A DNA stretch of 45,225 nucleotides from Brevundimonas sp. (GTDB taxonomy: Bacteria > Pseudomonadota > Alphaproteobacteria > Caulobacterales > Caulobacteraceae), in NCBI RefSeq assembly GCF_013912005.1, contig NZ_JACESB010000021.1, positions 1 through 45,225 on the forward strand. The letters run 5' to 3'. A program made the position numbers and the translations under genes. The notes under the pieces were generated by a model. The model had not been told where the DNA came from. It made no database searches and worked only from the letters and a program-made list of their open reading frames with translations. Of the stretch, positions 39,393-45,225 are shown piece after piece (the stretch's first letter is position 1; each line of letters starts with the position of its first letter).

Positions 39393-39689
39393 ATGCAGAA
39401 GCTTGAGATCGACGCCGTGCTGGCGCAGCTGCCCGCCTGGTCGCGGGCGGAGGACGAACGCCCGGCCATCGCCCGCTCCCTCGTCTTCGACGATTTCAAC
39501 GCGGCCTTCGGCTTCATGACCCGGGTCGCCCTGCACGCCGACAAGGTCGATCATCATCCGGAGTGGTCGAACGTCTACAACCGGGTCGAAATCCTGCTCA
39601 CCACCCACGACGCCGGCGGGGTGACGGAGCGGGACCTCGCCATGGCGCGGTTCATCGACGCGGCCGCCGCCGGCCGGGAGGCCCGGTGA
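39393..39689 (+). CDS. phhB: 4a-hydroxytetrahydrobiopterin dehydratase (PCD)
   Basis: Dehydrates 4a-hydroxy-tetrahydropterin in the recycling of the pterin cofactor of phenylalanine hydroxylase, and in some bacteria takes part in molybdopterin metabolism. The single domain of 98 residues is complete: [31 protein letters not shown], then the catalytic [27 protein letters not shown], with the His and Trp residues in place. No phenylalanine hydroxylase gene is in the window. The stop overlaps the start of the SDR gene, so the two are coupled. Confidence 0.94.
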   Translation: MQKLEIDAVLAQLPAWSRAEDERPAIARSLVFDDFNAAFGFMTRVALHADKVDHHPEWSNVYNRVEILLTTHDAGGVTERDLAMARFIDAAAAGREAR

Positions 39690-40471
39690 TGGGCGGGCGC
39701 GTCGCCGGCAAGGCCGCCCTGATCACCGGCGCGGCGGGCGGTCTGGGCCAGGCCATGGCGTGGATGCTGGCGCGGGAGGGGGCGCGGGTCGCCCTCACCG
39801 ACATCGACCTGACGGGCGCGCAGGCGCTGGCCGACGCGATCAACGCCGACCATCCCGGCGCCGCCTTCGCCTTCGCCCACGACGTCACCGACGAGGCGCA
39901 GTGGGCGTCGGTCGTCGCCCAGGCGGTCGCGGCGATGGGCGGGCTGTCGATCCTCGTCAACAACGCCGGCGTCGGCGGCTCGCTGGTCTGGGCCGAGCAG
40001 GACACCCTCGACAACTGGCGCCGGGTGCAGGCGATCAATCTTGAGAGCGTGATGCTGGGCTGCAAGCACGCCCTGCCGCACCTGCGCGCCTCGGGGGCCG
40101 GCTCGATCGTCAACATCAGCTCGGTGGCCGGGCTGGCCGCGGCGCCCGGCATGGGGGCCTACAACGCCACCAAGGCGGCCGTCTGGATGTACACCAAGAC
40201 GGTGGCGCTCGAGGCGGCGAAGGCCGGCTGGAACGTGCGCTGCAACTCGGTGCACCCGGTCTTCATCAAGACGCCGATCCTCGACCCCTTCGTGGCCATG
40301 GCCGGCGGCGACGAGGGCGTGGCCCACGAGAAGCTGGCGCGGGGCATCCCGATGAAGCGCATCGGCGAACCGGACGATGTCGCGTACTGCGTCCTCTACC
40401 TCGCTTCGGACGAGTCGAAATTCGTCACCGGCGCCGAGTTCAAGATCGACGGCGGCATGCTGGCGCAGTGA
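39689..40471 (+). CDS. Short-chain dehydrogenase/reductase (classical SDR)
   Basis: NAD(P)-dependent oxidoreductase of 260 residues. The cofactor motif is TGAAGGLGQAMAW (TGxxxGxG), with D after the second strand (LTDIDLTG), which favours NAD. NNAGVGG is present, and the Ser-Tyr-Lys triad is SSVAGLAAAPGMGAYNATK. The C-terminus FVTGAEFKIDGGML is classical. The substrate is not given by sequence; 3-alpha/20-beta-hydroxysteroid- or 3-hydroxyacyl-type alcohols are typical of close groups. The ATG overlaps the phhB stop, with GGGAG upstream. It converges with the DUF885 gene. Confidence 0.92.
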   Translation: MGGRVAGKAALITGAAGGLGQAMAWMLAREGARVALTDIDLTGAQALADAINADHPGAAFAFAHDVTDEAQWASVVAQAVAAMGGLSILVNNAGVGGSLVWAEQDTLDNWRRVQAINLESVMLGCKHALPHLRASGAGSIVNISSVAGLAAAPGMGAYNATKAAVWMYTKTVALEAAKAGWNVRCNSVHPVFIKTPILDPFVAMAGGDEGVAHEKLARGIPMKRIGEPDDVAYCVLYLASDESKFVTGAEFKIDGGMLAQ

Positions 40472-40477
40472 CGGCCG

Positions 40478-41764
40478 TCAGAGCAGGTCGACCGGCAGGA
40501 TCTGGCTCGACAGCAGCGTCTCCATGGCGTCCCAGCGGTCGCCGCCCTGCTCCTCGACCCACGCCTGCACCACGTCGCGGCCGAGGCCGTAGTTGATGAT
40601 GTAGCTGCGGTAGGTGTCGATGAAGCGCAGCCGCTGGGCCGCCTTGTCGCGCGGTGACAGGCTGTAGGTCATCAGCTGGTCGATGGCCGTGTCCCGGTCG
40701 ATCCGGCCGGCCAGCCAGGCGTCGGCGATGGTGTACTCCGCCCGCGCCAGCCGGCGCAGCAGGCCCTGCAGCTCGGCCTTCCTCTCGGCCGTCGCCGGAT
40801 CGAGGCCGGCCAGCGGGAACAGCACCTGGCGCTCGAAGGCCAGCGCCTCGTCGCCGGGGAAGGCCAGGTCGATGCCGTAGTTGGCGCTGCCCTCGGCCAC
40901 GAAGCTCATCGGCGAGAACAGCGGATAGACGCTCATCTCCACCCAGCCGCGCTCGCGCACGAAGGTCCGCTCCAGCAGGGCGTTGTAGACATGGTGCCCC
41001 GGGTAGCCCTCGTGGCAGCCCAGATCGATCGCCCGCTCGGTGTAGATCGGAAAGTCGGCGTTGATCTCGATCTTCGACTGCGAATTGCCCTGGTAGTAGT
41101 TGTACCCGGACCACGGCTTGTCGCCGACGAAGGCGAGGGTGAAGTTCTCGTTCGCCGGCAGGGTGATGTGGCGCGCCGTGCGCGCCCGGCACTCGGCGAT
41201 GGCGGCGTCCATCACCGCCTGCAGCCGGTCCTTCGGGATGACGTAGTGCGACTTGAACTCGGTGACCCGCTCGGTCAGCGAGCCCGGGCCCGGCAGAAGG
41301 GCGTCGATCTCGGCCAGCACCGGATCGAAACTGGACAGCGGCGGCAGCTCGGGCCGCACGCCGAACAGGGCCTCGGCCTCGTCGGCGAAGCCCATGCGCT
41401 CGCCCGACAACATGCGCAGGCGCGCCGCCGCCGCGGCGACGTGGGCCAGCAGGTATTTCCTCCGCTGCACGACGGCCGGTTCGGCGCCGGCCGTGGAGAT
41501 CGCCTCCAGCCGCTGCGTCAGGGTCGCGGCGCCCTCGACCAGCTGCGGCACGGTGCGCGGGTTCGCCTTCGCCGCCTCGGCCCACTCCGCCGGGCCGTAG
41601 TAGGCGTCGACATAGCCGGGCTCGCGCTCTCCGATCTCGAGCGTGAGGGCCACGTAGTCGCGGGCGATGGCGTCGAGCGTGTCGCCGCCCGGGGCGGCCG
41701 GCGCCGTCGGGGTCGTGGCGCAGGCGCCGACAAGGGCGCAAAGGCCGATCAGGAACGCGCGCAT
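40478..41764 (-). CDS. DUF885-family lipoprotein, putative metallopeptidase
   Basis: Predicted lipoprotein of 428 residues ([15 protein letters not shown]; Cys15 is the lipobox cysteine). The DUF885 pattern is visible: [21 protein letters not shown] early, and later [16 protein letters not shown], where HE-x3-GHH resembles a zinc-peptidase helix. VAEGSANYG follows, whose Glu could be the third ligand. Catalysis is inferred from these motifs. The start at 41764 has GGGAGGA six bases upstream; the open frame further upstream runs through the tRNA gene and is not coding. It lies 130 bases from the tRNA, on the opposite strand. Confidence 0.9.
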   Translation of the reverse strand: MRAFLIGLCALVGACATTPTAPAAPGGDTLDAIARDYVALTLEIGEREPGYVDAYYGPAEWAEAAKANPRTVPQLVEGAATLTQRLEAISTAGAEPAVVQRRKYLLAHVAAAAARLRMLSGERMGFADEAEALFGVRPELPPLSSFDPVLAEIDALLPGPGSLTERVTEFKSHYVIPKDRLQAVMDAAIAECRARTARHITLPANENFTLAFVGDKPWSGYNYYQGNSQSKIEINADFPIYTERAIDLGCHEGYPGHHVYNALLERTFVRERGWVEMSVYPLFSPMSFVAEGSANYGIDLAFPGDEALAFERQVLFPLAGLDPATAERKAELQGLLRRLARAEYTIADAWLAGRIDRDTAIDQLMTYSLSPRDKAAQRLRFIDTYRSYIINYGLGRDVVQAWVEEQGGDRWDAMETLLSSQILPVDLL

Positions 41765-41893
41765 AGAGGTCCTCCCACCGCTTCCAGCCTGCAAACCCGC
41801 GGACCCGCCCGGGGTTCGCTCCGGACGCATTCGGGATTGAGGGCGGCGCGCTCCTGCTGTAGAGGCCATTCCTCCCGGCCCCGGCCGGCGCAC

Positions 41894-41970
41894 GCACCCG
41901 TAGCTCAGCTGGATAGAGCGTTGCCCTCCGAAGGCAAAGGTCACACGTTCGAATCGTGTCGGGTGCGCCA
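41894..41970 (+). tRNA. tRNA-Arg(CCG)
   Basis: A complete cloverleaf of 77 bases: acceptor stem GCACCCG/CGGGTGC with discriminator G and encoded CCA, D-arm GCTC...GAGC, anticodon stem TTGCC/GGCAA with loop CTCCGAA (anticodon CCG at positions 34-36), and T-arm with GTTCGAATC. It reads CGG codons. Its last 17 bases are repeated, inverted, at 44862-44878, and an integrase gene follows, so its 3' end is the integration target. Confidence 0.95.
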
Positions 41971-42144
41971 CTCCTCCTCCAATCGTTGAAAACGCTGCGG
42001 ATTTACCGTCCGCACGACCGTCTTTGGACGATTGCTCCACAACGCTGCTCCACAACCCGGTCGCCGACATCGCGCTAACCTCGTGTGATCGTTCGGAAAA
42101 GCGCAAGCCCAGCGTCTACACAGGCCGTCTACACAACAGTCGCT
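41954..42144 (+). repeat. Left copy of the inverted leader/attachment repeat (191 bases)
   Basis: It is identical to the reverse complement of 44675-44878, except that the right copy has one extra 13-base unit. It begins with the final 17 bases of tRNA-Arg (41954-41970), taken as the attachment core, and ends at the start of the conserved part of the integrase gene. It contains TGCTCCACAAC at 42033 and 42046, and GTCTACAC at 42114 and 42127, both with a 13-base period. These look like arm-type integrase or directionality-factor binding sites; that reading is inference. Confidence 0.9.
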
Positions 42145-43496
42145 CTCATCTGGTCGAAAAGCGGGGTCGCTTTCACTACCGGCGTCGGGTGCCCGACGCG
42201 CTTCGGGAGATCGTAGGGAAGAACGAAGTCTGGAGATCGTTAGGCACGGACAGCCTCACGGTGGCCAAGCGTCGCGCCTTGAGAATTGCTGCGGAGATCG
42301 AACAAGAGTTCGAGGTCGCTCGATCACACGCCGGTCTTCCGGTCGATCAGATCGTGCTCAACGGATTTCCAGCCAAGCCAATAGCACCGATCGGGCCGCA
42401 GTCGGGCATCAGTCTTGGCGACCTCTATGAGGGTTATATGTCTGACCCGACCCGGAACTGGTCGCCAACGACGCGCATGGCCTACCAGACCACGATGCGG
42501 ATCGTTCTGGCGATCCTTGGTCGCGACACCCCGGCTCGGGCCGTCACGCGCGCCATGTGCCGGGAGATGATCGAGGTGTTGCGGTGGCAACCGCGCAACG
42601 CCTCGAAGCTCTTCCCGAACAGCACACCGATGGACATAGCGGATCGCGCCAAGGCCGAGGGGCGAACAGACCTGATCAATGCGGCTAACATAAACACCTA
42701 CCTGAATAAGCTTGGCGCCGCCTTCAATTGGGCGGTGAAGGAGGAGGTGATCGACCGCAATCCCTGCGCGGGCTTGCGGGTGCCCGATCTCGTGGCGCGT
42801 CGTGACAAGCGACTGCCATTCTCCCCAGCCCAACTGACCGCCATTTTTTCGGCGCCGCTCTACACCGGCTGTCGCGACGACGGGCACGGCTATGCCGTGC
42901 CCGGTCCACACCGCCCGAAGAACGCGCGGTTCTGGATTCCTCTGGTGTCGATGTTCGGGGGGCTGCGCCTCAATGAAGCTTGCCAACTGGACGTAGCCGA
43001 CATCCGCAGCATCGAGGACATCGACTGCTTCGTCGTCACCGAGCGGTCGGATGAGGAAGATAACGACAAGCGGCTCAAGACAAGTGCCAGCGAGAGGGTC
43101 GTCCCGATCCACGCTACGCTGATCGATCTCGGCTTCTTGGACTTCGTGGAAGAGCGGCGACGCGCTGGAGAGATCAAGCTTTTCGTCGAGGTAGGAATGG
43201 GGGCGACGGGCTATCGCTCAACCACCTTTTCCGCGTGGTTCCGTCGCTTCGCGATGAAGGCTGGAGCCAACTCACGAAAAACCTGCTTCCACAGCTTCAG
43301 GCATGGCTTTCGAGACGCCATGCGCGAAGCTCGGATCGACCGGGACATCGCCTTGGCCTTGGGCGGGTGGACTGGCCCGAGTGGTTCAGCTTCGGTGTCG
43401 GACGTCTACGGCAGTGGCTATCGGGTGCCGACCCTTAAAGAGGCGATCGACCGGGTTAGTTATCCGGGGTTCGATCCAGACTCCATCAGGGGGTGA
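42024..43496 (+). CDS. Tyrosine recombinase / phage-type integrase with an N-terminal DUF6538-like domain
   Basis: Site-specific recombinase that would act at the tRNA-Arg 3' end. A DUF6538-like arm-binding domain begins about residue 41 ([35 protein letters not shown]), followed by a core-binding SAM-like region (130-250). The catalytic residues are all present: R315 (GGLRLNEAC), K352, H423-x-x-R426 (HSFRHGFR), W449 and the nucleophile Y462. The start is odd: TTG at 42024 is the only ATG/GTG/TTG in frame before the conserved region, and the first 40 residues are encoded by the repeat. G+C is visibly lower than in the core genes. It converges with the endonuclease gene 24 bases away. Confidence 0.9.
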   Translation: MDDCSTTLLHNPVADIALTSCDRSEKRKPSVYTGRLHNSRSHLVEKRGRFHYRRRVPDALREIVGKNEVWRSLGTDSLTVAKRRALRIAAEIEQEFEVARSHAGLPVDQIVLNGFPAKPIAPIGPQSGISLGDLYEGYMSDPTRNWSPTTRMAYQTTMRIVLAILGRDTPARAVTRAMCREMIEVLRWQPRNASKLFPNSTPMDIADRAKAEGRTDLINAANINTYLNKLGAAFNWAVKEEVIDRNPCAGLRVPDLVARRDKRLPFSPAQLTAIFSAPLYTGCRDDGHGYAVPGPHRPKNARFWIPLVSMFGGLRLNEACQLDVADIRSIEDIDCFVVTERSDEEDNDKRLKTSASERVVPIHATLIDLGFLDFVEERRRAGEIKLFVEVGMGATGYRSTTFSAWFRRFAMKAGANSRKTCFHSFRHGFRDAMREARIDRDIALALGGWTGPSGSASVSDVYGSGYRVPTLKEAIDRVSYPGFDPDSIRG

Positions 43497-43520
43497 CCTC
43501 TTGGAGACCCTTCGCCCATC

Positions 43521-44636
43521 TCACGCGAAAAGCCGCGAAGCGGTGCCGAGATCGGTGTCTCGCAATAGGCGGACACCGGTTTTCGCTGCCAAGTTCTCGG
43601 CAGCTTTGGTGTAGCCGCTTGATGAAATCACGGCACCATAACTAGCCCCGTAGAATCGTGCTCCTGCGAACACCTCTTGGACGGCTGTGACACCAATGGG
43701 CCGTCTATGGTTCTTACATTGGAAGGCGATCAACTTTCCATTGATTGTGGAAAGGATGTCCACGCCGTTATCCGCAGAAGCGGAAGTTATCTCGGCAGGG
43801 TAGCCGAACGAGCGGATCGTTTCTAGGCAACTCTGCTCAAACGCTGTCCCCCCAGACAAGGCCGTTGGTGCCCGTTCCAACAGCGCAAGCTGCGCGAGTT
43901 CATCTCCCCATTCGGCACCTGCCTCTCTCCGCGCAAACCGCGAGAGTTCTCTTGCTAGACCGTCGTGGTTTGGCTCGCCCCAGAAGCTGTCACTCTGGCA
44001 GCGCGACACTATGGACCCGATCCGAAGCTTATTCCTCCGATAGAAGTCGGCGATCTCGGCTATGACCAGCCACGGCCTCAACAGACTTCTGACGCCCAGA
44101 TCGATCTGATCCCCGAGAACATCCGGCAAGGGGCCGCCGTGCGGAAAACGCCTTCCGAAGTGATGCTCAAGGCTCGGCTCGGCTGCCAAACCAATGAGTT
44201 CATCTCCGGTGTTCCAGAGGCTGTATGGAGCGACGCCGATAGATTTCTCGATCTCCTTTCCAATTATCGCATGTGCCTCGCTTCTAATTCTGCCGTATGT
44301 GGACCAGAATGTCTCGGGGTGCCTTATGATGGGTTGGATCAAAAAATACTTTCGAATCGACTCTTCGGCTGTGTAGCTGCTCAATGCGGCCGCAAGTCTA
44401 TCCATCTCGCCGCCGAAGCCGATGAACACTTTCGATGCTTTTAGGCGAGCGCGAGCCGAAGCCGAAACATCTTGAGCGACTCGCTGCATTCCATCTCGCC
44501 CCCCGCTCCGCTGGAACCCCAGTGAAATGGTCTCTGGATGGCTTATCATCCACGCCGCGATCGCCGCGTCCATCGACGGTGATGGTTCAGGCTCCCAGCG
44601 GAAGGGTGGGTAGATGTTCGGGTCGTTAACGGTCAT
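43521..44636 (-). CDS. Mrr-type restriction endonuclease with an unrecognised N-terminal half
   Basis: A protein of 371 residues. The C-terminal domain (about 262-371) is a PD-(D/E)xK nuclease of the Mrr_cat type: E267 in GTAFEQSCLETIRSFGY, D293 in ADNGVDILS, Q306-C-K308 in LIAFQCKNHRRPIGVTAVQEV, then YGAVISSSGYTKAAENLA. No methyltransferase is beside it, so a modification-dependent (type IV) or other DNA-targeting defence role is likely by inference. Residues 1-260 match nothing I recognise; they look mostly helical, with SLLRPWLVIAEIADFYRRNKL near 185-205. The ATG at 44636 is preferred to the GTG at 44648. The leader upstream is the same repeat that precedes the integrase. Base composition is low-G+C like the integrase. 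Confidence 0.85.
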   Translation of the reverse strand: MTVNDPNIYPPFRWEPEPSPSMDAAIAAWMISHPETISLGFQRSGGRDGMQRVAQDVSASARARLKASKVFIGFGGEMDRLAAALSSYTAEESIRKYFLIQPIIRHPETFWSTYGRIRSEAHAIIGKEIEKSIGVAPYSLWNTGDELIGLAAEPSLEHHFGRRFPHGGPLPDVLGDQIDLGVRSLLRPWLVIAEIADFYRRNKLRIGSIVSRCQSDSFWGEPNHDGLARELSRFARREAGAEWGDELAQLALLERAPTALSGGTAFEQSCLETIRSFGYPAEITSASADNGVDILSTINGKLIAFQCKNHRRPIGVTAVQEVFAGARFYGASYGAVISSSGYTKAAENLAAKTGVRLLRDTDLGTASRLFA

Positions 44637-44674
44637 GGCTGCCCCCACTCGCCTTCACTCCAGTATCGTTTTCT

Positions 44675-44878
44675 AGCGACTGTTGTGTAGACGGCCTGTG
44701 TAGACGGCCTGTGTAGACGCTGGGCTTGCGCTTTTCCGAACGATCACACGAGGTTAGCGCGATGTCGGCGACCGGGTTGTGGAGCAGCGTTGTGGAGCAA
44801 TCGTCCAAAGACGGTCGTGCGGACGGTAAATCCGCAGCGTTTTCAACGATTGGAGGAGGAGTGGCGCACCCGACACGA
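44675..44878 (-). repeat. Right copy of the inverted leader/attachment repeat (204 bases)
   Basis: Read on the minus strand, it repeats 41954-42144 exactly with one additional 13-base unit: three GTCTACAC (plus-strand 44685, 44698 and 44711) against two on the left. It contains a 17-base tRNA-Arg 3' end copy (44862-44878) without the rest of the tRNA. It lies directly upstream of the endonuclease gene, 38 bases before its ATG. Confidence 0.9.
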
Positions 44879-45173
44879 GACCGGGCGTGGGCTTGGCTCT
44901 GCGGGATTTGGGTGTCGTCGGTCAAGAGCGCGCTCCATCGTTCTGGAGCGTCCCAGCCATCGTCAGGAGAGCGATTCAGTCAACGCTCTGGAGGGCGATC
45001 TCTCGACGCTTGCGACCGATCCTGTCGTCCGGTGGCGACGCTCTCCTGACGGTCTCCCTCGGCCGAGGCACGGAGCGTCTTGATCGTCGATGTCGGCCAT
45101 GGGAGCAGAGCGGCTCTGCGGCTGGCGACGAAAGAGGCGCCGAGGCTCTGATTTCAGCGGGGAGAAGGTCAAC
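44879..45173. other. Non-coding stretch with nested inverted repeats at the contig end
   Basis: No convincing gene is present in these 295 bases. CGTCAGGAGAGCG (44961-44973) is perfectly inverted at 45039-45051. CGCTCCA-N6-TGGAGCG lies at about 44931-44950, and GCAGAG-CGG-CTCTGC near 45104. The short open frames here lack ribosome binding sites. It could be the regulatory region of a gene starting at 45174, or the far arm of an attachment site. Confidence 0.45.
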
Positions 45174-45225
45174 GTGTGGAAGCTGGACCACTTCGTTCCT
45201 GCGTCCGATGTTGATGCCGAGGAGC
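45174..45225 (+). CDS. Possible start of a gene cut off by the window end
   Basis: A GTG at 45174 has GGGGAGAAGG five to fourteen bases upstream, and the frame stays open to the window end: 17 codons beginning MWKLDHFVPASDVDAEE. It is too short to assign. The ribosome binding site is the only support. Confidence 0.3.
   Translation, partial: MWKLDHFVPASDVDAEE

Noticed and set aside
44685-44718. Short repeats in the right arm as a CRISPR array
   Set aside because: The units are 13 bases in direct tandem without spacers, and no cas gene is present.
44862-44878. A second tRNA-Arg gene at the right repeat
   Set aside because: Only the last 17 bases match; the anticodon arm, D-arm and a pairing T-arm are absent.
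41954-44878. The inverted repeats as terminal repeats of an insertion sequence
   Set aside because: The enclosed enzyme is a tyrosine recombinase, not a DDE transposase, the repeat contains a tRNA 3' end, and no target-site duplication is visible.
44626-44925. Minus-strand open frame across the right repeat
   Set aside because: It is the same repeat-encoded leader peptide as in front of the integrase, runs out of frame after the extra iteron and ends in the nuclease start region.

Overview
The window looks like most or all of one contig from a high-GC alphaproteobacterium, most likely a member of the Caulobacteraceae (Caulobacter, Brevundimonas or Phenylobacterium type). Three things point there: the large 180-kDa-class NAD glutamate dehydrogenase; the gene order tsaB-rimI-fur-miaB-phoH-ybeY-lnt-XRE regulator; and two promoters that fit the Caulobacter housekeeping pattern (TTGACGS, spacer, GCTANAWC). 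Genus is inference. Nearly all of the window is ordinary chromosomal core with very high G+C at third codon positions.

Layout. 1-119 is a perfect fold-back palindrome at the contig end that cuts off the 5' end of mltA. 35-7392 holds mltA, an AI-2E/PerM-type permease and gdhZ. 7432-9618 holds a UspA-like protein, an Nfu-type Fe-S scaffold and two XRE-type regulators. 9647-16216 is a tight forward block for translation and envelope functions: tsaB, rimI, fur, miaB, phoH, ybeY, lnt and an XRE regulator. Next come a minus-strand lipoprotein, then coaBC, dut and a small membrane protein. 18974-25728 is a minus-strand block: a globin-coupled chemoreceptor, bioB, dnaK (with a candidate heat-shock promoter), dnaJ and dapB. 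25916-31808 holds ahcY (with a candidate operator), a protein of unknown function, a HIG1 protein, a PduO-type adenosyltransferase, etfB-etfA and a DUF167 protein. 31891-35670 holds a pair of amidohydrolases (one active-looking, one degenerate), a CTAG-rich hairpin, a DUF188 protein and arfB. 35674-41764 holds ubiE-ubiB, a Crp/Fnr regulator, a pterin dehydratase, an SDR and a DUF885 lipoprotein.

The accessory part starts at tRNA-Arg(CCG), 41894-41970. Base composition falls visibly there. A tyrosine integrase (+) and an Mrr-type endonuclease with an unrecognised N-terminal half (-) face each other across a 24-base gap. Each gene is preceded by the same leader of about 190-204 bases in inverted orientation. 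Each leader starts with the last 17 bases of the tRNA and carries 13-base iterons. Inverted rather than direct att-like copies predict inversion of the 2.9-kb segment, not excision, unless the contig end is chimeric. This small tRNA-linked integrase/endonuclease module is the best candidate in the window for an undescribed system.

How the genes fit together: tsaB, miaB and rimI modify tRNA or ribosomal protein; ybeY and arfB serve ribosome quality control; dnaK-dnaJ serve protein folding; ubiE-ubiB make ubiquinone, which accepts the electrons passed on by etfBA through its dehydrogenase; ahcY clears the product of SAM-dependent methylation; mltA and lnt act on the envelope.
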